Below, piece by piece: positions 23,881-31,411 of a stretch of 35,822 nucleotides of DNA; position 1 is the stretch's first letter; every line of letters begins with the position of its first letter. A model generated the notes under the pieces. The model saw only the letters and a list, made by a program, of their open reading frames with translations. It had not been told where the DNA came from and ran no database searches. The DNA comes from Chitinophagaceae bacterium. Its GTDB lineage: Bacteria > Bacteroidota > Bacteroidia > Chitinophagales > Chitinophagaceae. The stretch spans positions 1-35,822 of the forward strand of contig CANGFK010000006.1 in NCBI GenBank assembly GCA_947452925.1, written 5' to 3'. The position numbers and the translations under genes were made by a program.

Positions 23881-25536
23881 CAACGCTTCTTCCACCACCT
23901 TCCCTACGCATCCGCTAGGCATTTGTACGTGTAGTAAGGCAGTAATAGTTGCCGCAATATCTGTCATATAGGTCTCCCGGTTGGTATGCCCTTGCTTAAT
24001 TCCCCATCCATAAAACACACAAGGAATATGCGCATCATAGGGCGCCCACAAACCGTGAGTAGTACCTGATTTACCATTGCCATACGCTTCAATAAATCCG
24101 GGTTTTAATACAATTTGTATGTCGCCACTACGAGTAGGGTAGTAGCCATTAGTCAACATGTCTTTTTCCTTTGAATTCAAAGCGGTAATGGCAATATCTT
24201 TCAAAGAAAACACACGTGATACTGCTTCATTCTGTTCTGTGTACTTTATGATTGTATTGATTATTGCCTTTTCATCTGCATGGGCAGAATCAATCGCAGC
24301 ATGATTCAGGTGAATCTGGTAGTTCATCACATTAGTCACTAATTTATCGAGTCCGAATTGCTCTTTTAGTTTCGTATTGAGGCTTTTCACTAATTCATGT
24401 TCACTAAACAAACCACCCGGCAATTTATTCTCTTGCATAAAGCCCGGAACATGTGCCACACCATGGTCGGCAGAAAGGAAAAGGGTATACTGACCTTTGC
24501 CCACTTTCTCATCCAGATAGGTTATAAAAGCAGCTAAGTCTTTATCTAATCTAAGATAGGTATCTTCTGTCTCTAATGAATTAGGACCAAAGCTGTGACC
24601 CACATAATCGGTACTAGACAAGCTTACGCAAAGCATATCTGTTTCGCTACCTTTACCTAGTTGTTCGTTATCCAAAGCAGCTTCTGCAACTTCCAATGTC
24701 ATCGAATTTCCAAAAGGAGTTGCTGCAATTGGCTGGTAGTTTTTGCCTTCGAACTTGGAAAGTTTATACGGAAACTTTGTTTGTTCTGTTCCAAAAGGTT
24801 TGTTTTCGTAGTCCTTCTCATCTGCAGTACTTTGGGTGTAAGTATCAATTGGATAGAGTGTATTCCAACCTTGTTCATAGAATTTTTCAACTGCTTTCTT
24901 AGCATTATAATCACTTACCCATTTTGGCAAACTAGCCATATAATAGGTACTCGTAATCCAGTTTCCAGTGGTCACATCATACCAATAAGCTGCATTGGCA
25001 CTATGACCTGCGGGTAGTATCGAACCCCTGTCTTTTAAGGCCACCCCAATCACTTTACTTCTGAAGTTAGTCGCTAGTCTTATCTCATCGCCGATGGTGG
25101 TCACCAGCATATTCTTCGGACTTTGTTTGCCGCTATTGCCCTCATTTCCAACAGTAGTAACGCTGTTGTCTTCACTGCAATAGGTTTTCTTCTGTGCTAG
25201 CTTATCATACCAGTCGTTGCCTACAATGCCGTGTATGGCAGGTACCGAACCTGTGTAGATGCACGTATGTCCCGCTGCCGTAACAGTAGGAGTATAAGGA
25301 ATAAAAGTATTGTCGCAACTGAAGCCTTCGCCCAACAAACGCTTAAAACCATTGCTCCCATATCGGTTATAATAACGATAAAGGAAGTCCCAACGCATCT
25401 GGTCCACAACTATTCCCACTACTAGTTTAGGACGTTTTATAGTTTCATTTACTTTAGCTTCCACAACTGGTTTAGTCTGTGCAGTGGCTGTATACAATAG
25501 TATAAAACCAATCAATATACTCAACACTCTTTTCAT
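23872..25536 (-). CDS. PafA-type alkaline phosphatase
   Basis: A secreted phosphomonoesterase of the alkaline phosphatase superfamily. The ATG at 25536 (MKRVLSILIGFILLYTATAQ) gives a signal peptide; the ORF-track start 16 codons earlier does not. The 554-residue length matches PafA. Landmarks are: metal Asp in LVVGIVVDQMRWDF (~res 45), a Thr nucleophile in PYTPTVTAAGHTCIYTG (probably Thr86, by position four before the His), Asn107 in VGNDWYDK, the Lys/Arg pair in ALKDRGSILPAGHSAN, and metal ligands in SSTDYVGHSFGP, LFLSADHGVAHVPG and SGTTHGLWAPYDAH. Family members are calcium-stimulated and phosphate-insensitive in inhibition, so phosphate scavenging is inferred. Its stop codon is in the hairpin shared with dnaE. 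Confidence 0.93.
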   Translation of the reverse strand: MKRVLSILIGFILLYTATAQTKPVVEAKVNETIKRPKLVVGIVVDQMRWDFLYRYYNRYGSNGFKRLLGEGFSCDNTFIPYTPTVTAAGHTCIYTGSVPAIHGIVGNDWYDKLAQKKTYCSEDNSVTTVGNEGNSGKQSPKNMLVTTIGDEIRLATNFRSKVIGVALKDRGSILPAGHSANAAYWYDVTTGNWITSTYYMASLPKWVSDYNAKKAVEKFYEQGWNTLYPIDTYTQSTADEKDYENKPFGTEQTKFPYKLSKFEGKNYQPIAATPFGNSMTLEVAEAALDNEQLGKGSETDMLCVSLSSTDYVGHSFGPNSLETEDTYLRLDKDLAAFITYLDEKVGKGQYTLFLSADHGVAHVPGFMQENKLPGGLFSEHELVKSLNTKLKEQFGLDKLVTNVMNYQIHLNHAAIDSAHADEKAIINTIIKYTEQNEAVSRVFSLKDIAITALNSKEKDMLTNGYYPTRSGDIQIVLKPGFIEAYGNGKSGTTHGLWAPYDAHIPCVFYGWGIKQGHTNRETYMTDIAATITALLHVQMPSGCVGKVVEEALKQ

Positions 25537-25552
25537 TATTGCTTGTTTGACG

Positions 25553-25560
25553 CAAATGTA
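25553..25560 (-). promoter_or_regulatory. pafA -7 promoter element
   Basis: TACATTTG on the minus strand, an exact TAnnTTTG match, 16 nt upstream of the chosen pafA ATG. It supports that start over the longer ORF, since it would leave only a very short leader. Confidence 0.5.
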
Positions 25561-25647
25561 ATATTTACTGCCACTGATTGACATTAAGTTATAATCAACA
25601 AAAAGGAATCCTTAACAACCCTAATCATATAGTCTGTTAAGCTATAC

Positions 25648-25855
25648 AATTAACCTACTTGACATCATCAATTGGCTTGAAGAGCGAATCAATTAACCTA
25701 CCTGACATAATCAATAGTCTTACTCAGCATGATCAATTGGCTTTATAAGTCAATCAATTAACCTACCTGTCACAATCAATGGTCTTACCCAACATGATCA
25801 ATTGGCATGAAGAGCGAATCAATTAACCTACTTGACATAATCAATGGTCTTACTC
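25648..25855 (+). repeat. Phased repeat array 3 (same family as array 1, opposite orientation)
   Basis: Ten units of 22, 21, 22, 22, 21, 22, 22, 21, 22 and ~15 bp in the order A C A B C A B C A B. The A units begin AATTAACCTACYTGWCA, the B units AATRGTCTTACYCA and the C units AATTGGCWTGAAGAGCGAAT. Several units are nearly identical to units of array 1 read on the minus strand. Confidence 0.92.
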
Positions 25856-25935
25856 AGAGCGAGGCACGAAGCAACCTTATTAACGTGAAAAATGTTTTTT
25901 TTCGACTGCATAAGGCTGCTTCGTGCCTCGCTCTG
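25855..25935. repeat. Long palindromic (REP-like) hairpin element
   Basis: 26-bp arms, 25855-25880 (core AGAGCGAGGCACGAAGCA) against 25910-25935, with one mismatch and a 29-nt loop rich in A and T. It is much more GC-rich than its surroundings. The core resembles the widely scattered GAGGCACGAAGCAA repeats known from many bacterial genomes. It begins at the last base of array 3. Confidence 0.85.
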
Positions 25936-26092
25936 ACGGGGATGGGGATGTGAATAGTGGGATATGTCGGAAAAATAAATTTTATTTATACAATTCAGTT
26001 TAGAATACTACACTAATTATGACTATCCCCTTTCTCCTTATCACTTTCACCTCATTCCTTATAACTATTCTTCATAAAATCACTTCCTCCAA

Positions 26093-26100
26093 TACATTTG
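26093..26100 (+). promoter_or_regulatory. bioA -7 promoter element, nearly leaderless
   Basis: TACATTTG, an exact TAnnTTTG match, ends 4 nt before the bioA ATG, so transcription would start at or next to the start codon. Confidence 0.45.
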
Positions 26101-26104
26101 CAAC

Positions 26105-27430
26105 ATGACATTGCAGGAAAGAGATTACGAAGTGATATGGCATCCGTTTACACATCAAAAAAACAGACTACCTCCGATACCAATCGTGAAGGGAAAGGGG
26201 ACTTTGCTTTTTGATGAGGTAGGAAACGAATATATAGACGCCATAAGTAGCTGGTGGGTGACGATTCATGGTCATGCACATCCCTATATTGCCGAAAAAC
26301 TGTACAAACAGGCAATGATCCTGGAGCAAGTGATATTTGCTGGTTTCACACACGAGCCCGCCGTGGCATTGGCAGAGCGTTTGTTGCCTATTCTCCCCAA
26401 TAACTTTTCAAAAATATTTTATAGTGACAACGGAAGTACGTCTACAGAGGTTGCCTTGAAGATGTCTTTGCAGTATTGGTGGAATGGAAGGGAAGACAGT
26501 CAACCGTTGACCGAAGAACGCTCAGATAACGGTAAACGGAAAGCGGTTGACGGTAAACGCACCAAGATTTTAGCGTTTAAAGATGCCTATCACGGAGATA
26601 CTTTTGGGGCAATGAGCGTGAGTGACAGAAGTGTGTTTACATTGGCATTTCATGATAAACTCTTTGAAGTATTATTTATTGATACGCCGTCAGAATCAAA
26701 CATTGAGGAACTAAAAAACACCATTAACAGCGAGGGAACGGCAATAGCGGCATTTATTTATGAGCCATTGGTGCAAGGTGCAGGCGGAATGCGGATGTAT
26801 GATGCCCATTGGATGAATGAACTGCTGAAAACGGTGAAACAACACGACATTATTTGTATTGCCGATGAAGTAATGACAGGTTTTGGACGGACAGGAAAGC
26901 TGTTTGCGAGTGAATATATGGAGGAACGTCCCGATATCATCTGCCTTAGCAAGGGACTTACTGGCGGAACGATGGCTTTGGGCGTGACAGCCTGCACGGA
27001 TAGGATTTATCAGGCCTATTTGAGTGATGATAAGCTAAAAACATTCTTTCATGGGCATTCTTTTACGGCAAATCCGTTGGCTTGTACGGCTGCATTGGCT
27101 AGTCTGGACTTATTGATGCTAGAAGATTGCTTCAATCAGATAGAATGGATAACGGAACAAAACATAGCTTTCGCTAAGAAACTTACAACTTACGACTTAC
27201 GACTTACGATTAAGAATATTAGGACATTAGGAACCATCATTGCGTTCGAAATAGCCGAAGGAAAAGACGAATACCTAAATAATATTGCTGGAAACATCAC
27301 TCAAAAGGCATTGGATGAGGGTGTTTATATTCGTCCGCTAGGCAATACGGTTTATATCATGCCGCCCTATTGTATTACGGAAGAAGAGCTGGAAATAGTA
27401 TATGAAGTTATATTGCTGATGCTTAAATAA
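26105..27430 (+). CDS. bioA: Adenosylmethionine-8-amino-7-oxononanoate aminotransferase
   Basis: A PLP enzyme that converts 7-keto-8-aminopelargonate to 7,8-diaminopelargonate in biotin synthesis. 441 residues. It shows the BioA N terminus VIWHPFTHQKN, SSWWVTIHGHAHP near 55, the YSDNGSTSTEVALKM cofactor-phosphate loop near 115, the YHGDTFGAMSV block, the DEVMTGFGRTG motif near 260 and the Schiff-base Lys283 (SKGLTGG). Two stretches look foreign: DSQPLTEERSDNGKRKAVDG near 134-155 and LTTYDLRLT near 360. Both are translations of 7-bp-phased repeats that kept the frame, on either side of conserved blocks. No other bio genes are adjacent. The aldehyde transaminase class III relatives are excluded by the Trp-rich N terminus. 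Confidence 0.95.
   Translation: MTLQERDYEVIWHPFTHQKNRLPPIPIVKGKGTLLFDEVGNEYIDAISSWWVTIHGHAHPYIAEKLYKQAMILEQVIFAGFTHEPAVALAERLLPILPNNFSKIFYSDNGSTSTEVALKMSLQYWWNGREDSQPLTEERSDNGKRKAVDGKRTKILAFKDAYHGDTFGAMSVSDRSVFTLAFHDKLFEVLFIDTPSESNIEELKNTINSEGTAIAAFIYEPLVQGAGGMRMYDAHWMNELLKTVKQHDIICIADEVMTGFGRTGKLFASEYMEERPDIICLSKGLTGGTMALGVTACTDRIYQAYLSDDKLKTFFHGHSFTANPLACTAALASLDLLMLEDCFNQIEWITEQNIAFAKKLTTYDLRLTIKNIRTLGTIIAFEIAEGKDEYLNNIAGNITQKALDEGVYIRPLGNTVYIMPPYCITEEELEIVYEVILLMLK
26526..26560 (+). repeat. Heptamer repeat inside bioA (first)
   Basis: Five heptamers in register, ATAACGG, TAAACGG, AAAGCGG, TTGACGG, TAAACGC, translated as part of SDNGKRKAVDGKR. A facing stretch GTCAACCGTTGACC lies just upstream (26499-26512), so an imperfect inverted arrangement is present here too. 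Confidence 0.75.
27181..27215 (+). repeat. Heptamer repeat inside bioA (second)
   Basis: ACTTACA followed by three exact ACTTACG units and ATTAAGA, in register, translated as LTTYDLRLTIKN. Confidence 0.85.
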
Positions 27431-27450
27431 TGGAAATTACGTACAAAGAA

Positions 27451-27614
27451 TTTACCACATAGGCACAGTAGGCGCATAGTATTTATTATTAGTTTACATA
27501 AGGACATACAAAAAGATACAATTTTATACTAGTCAAGGCTATGTGCCCTAAAAGTGAAACGTTTCTTGCCTTATTTTTAATCTTTCTATGTGCCTATTGT
27601 GTCTATGTGGTAAA
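27451..27614 (+). repeat. 164-bp palindrome-ended element, copy 1
   Basis: Starts TTTACCACATAGGCACAG and ends CTATGTGGTAAA, so the ends are inverted repeats; an internal CTATGTGCCC is a further partial copy. It lies 20 nt after the bioA stop. Read in reverse complement, copy 2 aligns to it over the whole length. Confidence 0.88.
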
Positions 27615-27688
27615 TAAAAATATCGTGTTGATAGCAATCTGTTTGTTGATTTAATCATTATTTTCATTCTAATCATATTTAATCACTA

Positions 27689-28891
27689 ATGAATAAAAAC
27701 ATAGAGAAATTATATTCAATAGCCCTCAAAAAGGAACGCCTGATTATCGGATTGATGAGCGGAACGTCTTTGGATGGGTTGGATATTGCTTTATGTAGGT
27801 TTTCGGGAGCAGGGAAAGAGACCAAAGTGGGCGTTTTGCAGTTTGAAACAGTTACTTATTCCGCTGAATTTAAGGAACTAGTGAGGGAGGTGTTCAGTAA
27901 GAGGCAGGTGGACTTGGAAAAGCTTTGTTTATTGAATGGATGGATTGGCAGGCAGCACGGAATAATGATAAATGAGTGCCTTAACCAATGGAAAATAGAT
28001 ACGAATACAGTGGATATAATAGCTAGTCACGGACAAACCATCTATCATGCACCAAAACGATTACATCAACAAGCACTATTTGAAAACGCGACATTGCAAA
28101 TAGGCGATGGCGATCATCTGGCAGTAGAAACGGGCATTATTACGCTGAGCGACTTCAGACAAAAGCATGTTGCAGCCGGCGGAGAAGGAGCTCCATTGGC
28201 TATTTATGGCGATTATTTGTTGTTTACACATCCAACTGAAAACAGAGTGATGCTAAATATAGGAGGCATTGCCAATTTCACTTATTTACCAGCCAATGGC
28301 GACCTGGAAGATGTATTATGCACAGATATTGGCCCTGGAAATACACTGATGGATGCCTATATCCAACAATATTTTCCAAATAAATACTACGATGAGGAAG
28401 CAAATATTGCCAAGCAGGGAAAAGTGAATGAAGCATTGCTAGCTAAGCTAAAAGAAGAGGCTTTTTTTGCACAGGTATTCCCAAAAAGCACGGGACCGGA
28501 GTTGTTTAATTTAGATTATATTGGGCAAGCAAAGGCATCCGCAGGAGCAAAACTCCTCTCCCATTATGATATAATGGCAACACTGAATCAATTTAGCGCT
28601 GATATGATAGTAGATGTGCTGAATCGAACTATAAAACCAACTGAATCCTACGCTATTTATGCAAGTGGAGGCGGAATACACAATCCGTTGCTGATGGCAA
28701 ATCTGCAAGCGCAATTACCTACGGTGCATTTCCATGATTTAAAAGAATTAGGCATCCATCCCGATGCTAAAGAAGCAGTATTATTTGCTGTTTTGGCTAA
28801 TGAAACGCTTTGTGGAACAGATCATTCATCAGAAGAGAATCAATCTAAAATACCGAAGATAAGTATGGGAAAAATAAGCTTTCCTTCTTGA
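27689..28891 (+). CDS. anmK: Anhydro-N-acetylmuramic acid kinase
   Basis: Phosphorylates and opens 1,6-anhydro-MurNAc to MurNAc-6-phosphate during peptidoglycan recycling in the cytosol. 400 residues, slightly longer than the ~370 of the E. coli enzyme, with a short extra N terminus. Landmarks are GLMSGTSLDGLDIALCRF (residues ~22-39, ATP site), ASHGQTIYHAP near 112, IGDGDHLAVETGI and SDFRQKHVAAGGEGAPL near 150, NIGGIANFTYLP, CTDIGPGNTLMDAYI near 210 and YASGGGIHNPLLM near 325. No MurQ gene is next to it. The gene is framed on both sides by inverted copies of a 164-bp element, and its stop codon is 5 nt from copy 2. Confidence 0.96.
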   Translation: MNKNIEKLYSIALKKERLIIGLMSGTSLDGLDIALCRFSGAGKETKVGVLQFETVTYSAEFKELVREVFSKRQVDLEKLCLLNGWIGRQHGIMINECLNQWKIDTNTVDIIASHGQTIYHAPKRLHQQALFENATLQIGDGDHLAVETGIITLSDFRQKHVAAGGEGAPLAIYGDYLLFTHPTENRVMLNIGGIANFTYLPANGDLEDVLCTDIGPGNTLMDAYIQQYFPNKYYDEEANIAKQGKVNEALLAKLKEEAFFAQVFPKSTGPELFNLDYIGQAKASAGAKLLSHYDIMATLNQFSADMIVDVLNRTIKPTESYAIYASGGGIHNPLLMANLQAQLPTVHFHDLKELGIHPDAKEAVLFAVLANETLCGTDHSSEENQSKIPKISMGKISFPS

Positions 28892-28896
28892 GTTTT

Positions 28897-29060
28897 TTTC
28901 ACCACATAGGCACAATAGGCATATAGAAAAGGAAAAAGTAGGTAAGAAGCGTTGTACTTTAAGGACACATAGACGAGAATATGACAAAAAGGGGCTTTTT
29001 TATGTGTTCTTATGTAAACTGATACTAAAAACTATGTGCCTACTATGCCTATGTGGTAAA
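28897..29060 (-). repeat. 164-bp palindrome-ended element, copy 2 (inverted)
   Basis: The reverse complement starts TTTACCACATAGGCATAG and contains AGTTTACATAAGAACACA where copy 1 has AGTTTACATAAGGACATA. The two copies have equal length and opposite orientation, and both have diverged. It lies in the tail-to-tail gap between anmK and the SRPBCC gene. Confidence 0.88.
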
Positions 29061-29071
29061 CTTATAACTGA

Positions 29072-29572
29072 TTATTGATGATTTTCCACGACAGTCTTTA
29101 GGTTATTAAGGTTCTTTTCCATCATGGTACCCATTATCTTATCATTCATCATTGAAGAAAAACGCTCCCATGGCAACCAACCAATATGTTGTACAAATTC
29201 CCAATGTACAACAGCGGTAAACTGTCCCTTTTGCTGATACAATTCCAATTTGCTCTCTTGCTTGTCCCCATTGCGAGACTGCCATACTGTATTGATAACA
29301 GAATCAGTCGTTTTTGATGGGCTAATGGTCACTAACGTATTACCTAATTTAGCAACAAGCGGACTTTCCATGGTTATATTACTTTCCGACACGCCATCAA
29401 TCCATTTTTTCCATCCATTAATATCTTTTACAAAAGGATAAATAGAGTCTTTAGAGGCAGTTATGTCAACCGCACGCGAAACGACAACAGTCGATGGAAA
29501 CAACAGCCCAAGACAAGTGACAACAAGAAACAAAATAGCAAAACTGACCAGAAAAAGCTTGATGTACCGCAT
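29072..29572 (-). CDS. SRPBCC (START-like/polyketide cyclase) family protein with N-terminal membrane segment
   Basis: A 166-residue protein. Residues ~5-25 (LFLVSFAILFLVVTCLGLLF) form a membrane anchor or uncleaved signal. The rest is a helix-grip START-like domain: VVVSRAVDITASKDSIYPFVKDINGWKKW is the usual beginning, followed by beta strands (NTVWQSRNGDKQESKLELY) and a C-terminal amphipathic helix (RFSSMMNDKIMGTMMEKNL). Such proteins bind hydrophobic ligands, and the ligand here is unknown. It lies downstream of the ABC permease on the same strand across a 134-nt gap that contains a long hairpin, so co-transcription is uncertain. Confidence 0.85.
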   Translation of the reverse strand: MRYIKLFLVSFAILFLVVTCLGLLFPSTVVVSRAVDITASKDSIYPFVKDINGWKKWIDGVSESNITMESPLVAKLGNTLVTISPSKTTDSVINTVWQSRNGDKQESKLELYQQKGQFTAVVHWEFVQHIGWLPWERFSSMMNDKIMGTMMEKNLNNLKTVVENHQ

Positions 29573-29576
29573 ATCG

Positions 29577-29700
29577 ATGATTTGAATGATTAAAATGAAA
29601 GGAATGATTTATTTAAAATAATGTACCGCCGCATAAATGAAGAGAATCATCGTCTAAAAAATGACTCAATCATTCCCTTTCATTTAAATCATTCAATCAT
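29577..29700. repeat. Hairpin element with 33-bp arms
   Basis: The left arm (29577-29609) and right arm (29668-29700) share TGAATGAT..AATGAAAGG..AATGATT in inverted orientation with only small differences, around a 58-nt loop. It nearly fills the gap between the permease stop and the SRPBCC start. No recognisable gene or T tract is present. Confidence 0.75.
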
Positions 29701-29706
29701 AATTAT

Positions 29707-30831
29707 CTATTCCCACTTAAATACTTTCCATACAATGAAATAAATGAATACTGTCCATAAACCCAAAGCACCAATGTTCTGCCAACAATCAAAAATGCTT
29801 GCACCTTCGAAAGAGATTTTACGCATGGCTAGATTAAAATGAGTTAACGGTAGTATTTTACAACAGGTTTGCAGCCATTCTGGGAATACAGAAAGAGAGA
29901 AAAAGGTGCCTGACAATAACATTTGTGGCAAACTGAAAATATTTATCAGCAAAGGAATCATGGTATCACTCTTAACGATGCTAGAGAAGATAAGCCCAAC
30001 ACCCATCAGCATCATAAGAAACAAAATACTCAAAGAAACCATCTCTATAAAGGTAAGAAACCCGTGTGCCAACGTGAAGTTGATACAGAAATGCCCAACA
30101 GTGATAAGTACCAATACGTTTATTAACTGAAAGAATATTCTGCTGAATCCAATGCCTAGCAAAATGTTTAATCTATTGACAGGAGTAGCGTAAAACCGTT
30201 TCAAAACCAATTGTTCGCGTAGGTTAAAGAAGGTAAAGGCAATACCAAAGAGTGTAGAGAATAACAAAGAGAAACCTATCTGACCCGGTAACACAAAGTC
30301 GATGGTTTTATATTCCCGAACGTTGTAAATATCTTGTTTAATAGTAACTAGCTGTCCTTTATTTCCACTCAATTTCTTCTCTAGCTTATCAGAAACGTTT
30401 TCAAGAAGGGGGATTAATTGCATTAAATCCTGACTACTTGCAGAGGTGGATTTAATAGTTAGGTTGAAATACGGAGGAGTATAATGATTAGAATCTAGTA
30501 CCTTAACATCTAACTCCTGAATATCCAAAATCCCCGACAGCTTCCCTTTCTCTAGCTCTTTACGCATTTCTGCAGTATCCGAAAAAGGTTTTATAACGAT
30601 AAACGGAAGCGAAGAAACGGTTTTGTAAAGCACATTACTTGTATCGCAGTTAGAAGATAATGCTAAGGTATATTTCGTGAAGCTTCCCCCACTGAATGCA
30701 CCGAAAATGAAAACAAATACCAATGGAAATATCAAACTGAAAACAAATGACTGTGGGTTTTTGAGACTCGCAAGGAAACTAGCCTTTGTAATTGCCCCTA
30801 ATGCCCTCGACTGACTATATTTCTTAACCAT
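29707..30831 (-). CDS. ABC-2-type transporter permease
   Basis: An inner-membrane subunit, 374 residues, of an export-type ABC transporter. The first membrane helix (FVFSLIFPLVFVFIFGAF) is followed by a large extracytoplasmic domain (~50-180) and five helices in the C-terminal half, including LLFSTLFGIAFTFFNLREQ and the MLLSGTFFSLSVFPEW block that is typical of ABC2-type permeases. No ATP-binding protein is adjacent on either side: folK diverges upstream and the SRPBCC gene is downstream. The partner must therefore be encoded elsewhere. The substrate is unknown. Confidence 0.9.
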   Translation of the reverse strand: MVKKYSQSRALGAITKASFLASLKNPQSFVFSLIFPLVFVFIFGAFSGGSFTKYTLALSSNCDTSNVLYKTVSSLPFIVIKPFSDTAEMRKELEKGKLSGILDIQELDVKVLDSNHYTPPYFNLTIKSTSASSQDLMQLIPLLENVSDKLEKKLSGNKGQLVTIKQDIYNVREYKTIDFVLPGQIGFSLLFSTLFGIAFTFFNLREQLVLKRFYATPVNRLNILLGIGFSRIFFQLINVLVLITVGHFCINFTLAHGFLTFIEMVSLSILFLMMLMGVGLIFSSIVKSDTMIPLLINIFSLPQMLLSGTFFSLSVFPEWLQTCCKILPLTHFNLAMRKISFEGASIFDCWQNIGALGLWTVFIYFIVWKVFKWE

Positions 30832-30886
30832 AAATACTGTTATGCTGCAAATCTATTTGAATACAACAATATTGTATCGAGAAAGA

Positions 30887-30918
30887 TTGAACCAACGGAG
30901 AAAAATCTACTAGTTTTG
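30887..30918 (+). promoter_or_regulatory. folK promoter (TTG -33 and TAGTTTTG -7)
   Basis: TTG at 30887-30889, then a 21-nt gap and TAGTTTTG at 30911-30918, which fits the Bacteroidota sigma spacing. The -7 box ends 7 nt before the ATG, so the leader is very short. Confidence 0.55.
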
Positions 30919-30925
30919 ACCACTT

Positions 30926-31408
30926 ATGCAGACAGCGTATCTTCTTCTAGGCAGCAATTTGGGTGATAGATTGTCTTATCTGGAGAAAGCAAAGCACTTT
31001 ATAACCATAAAATGTGGTCATATCACTAAAGAATCTAGTATCTACGAAACTGCCGCTTGGGGCATCACCGAACAACCATCTTTTTATAATCAGGTAGTCG
31101 TTCTGCAAACTGATTTGGCTCCAGAAACATTAATGCAGACTTTATTGAATATCGAAGAAAAGATAGGCCGTAAGAGACTAATCAAATACGGCCCAAGAAT
31201 CATAGATATCGACATTCTGTTGATTGAATCTGTAATACTAAACACACCTTTACTTACATTACCCCACCCCTTTCTGCACGAAAGACGCTTTGCTTTATTG
31301 CCTTTGGCAGAAGTAGCACCCCTACTACTTCATCCTTTGCTTAATAAGAATGTGCTTGAATTATTGGAAGCTTGTATGGATACGTTAGAAGTTAAAAAGC
31401 TTGATTAA
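30926..31408 (+). CDS. folK: 2-amino-4-hydroxy-6-hydroxymethyldihydropteridine pyrophosphokinase
   Basis: Transfers pyrophosphate from ATP to the pterin in folate synthesis; cytosolic. 160 residues, the normal length. The start AYLLLGSNLGDRLSYLEKA carries the GSNLGxR motif, followed by SSIYETAAWGITEQPSFYNQ and the paired signature KYGPRIIDIDILL (Asp pair binding Mg) and LPHPFLHERRFALLPLAEVAP. It is a single-gene unit with a close promoter. Its stop codon is only 3 nt from the stop of the convergent giant secreted-protein gene and no terminator is visible between them. Confidence 0.97.
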   Translation: MQTAYLLLGSNLGDRLSYLEKAKHFITIKCGHITKESSIYETAAWGITEQPSFYNQVVVLQTDLAPETLMQTLLNIEEKIGRKRLIKYGPRIIDIDILLIESVILNTPLLTLPHPFLHERRFALLPLAEVAPLLLHPLLNKNVLELLEACMDTLEVKKLD

Positions 31409-31411
31409 ATA

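Larger units (their letters stand above)
25537..26104. other. Divergent pafA/bioA intergenic region
   Basis: 568 nt with no gene. It contains the pafA -7 box, phased array 3, a 26-bp hairpin element directly joined to it, a ~150-nt AT-rich stretch without recognised features and the bioA -7 box. Confidence 0.7.
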
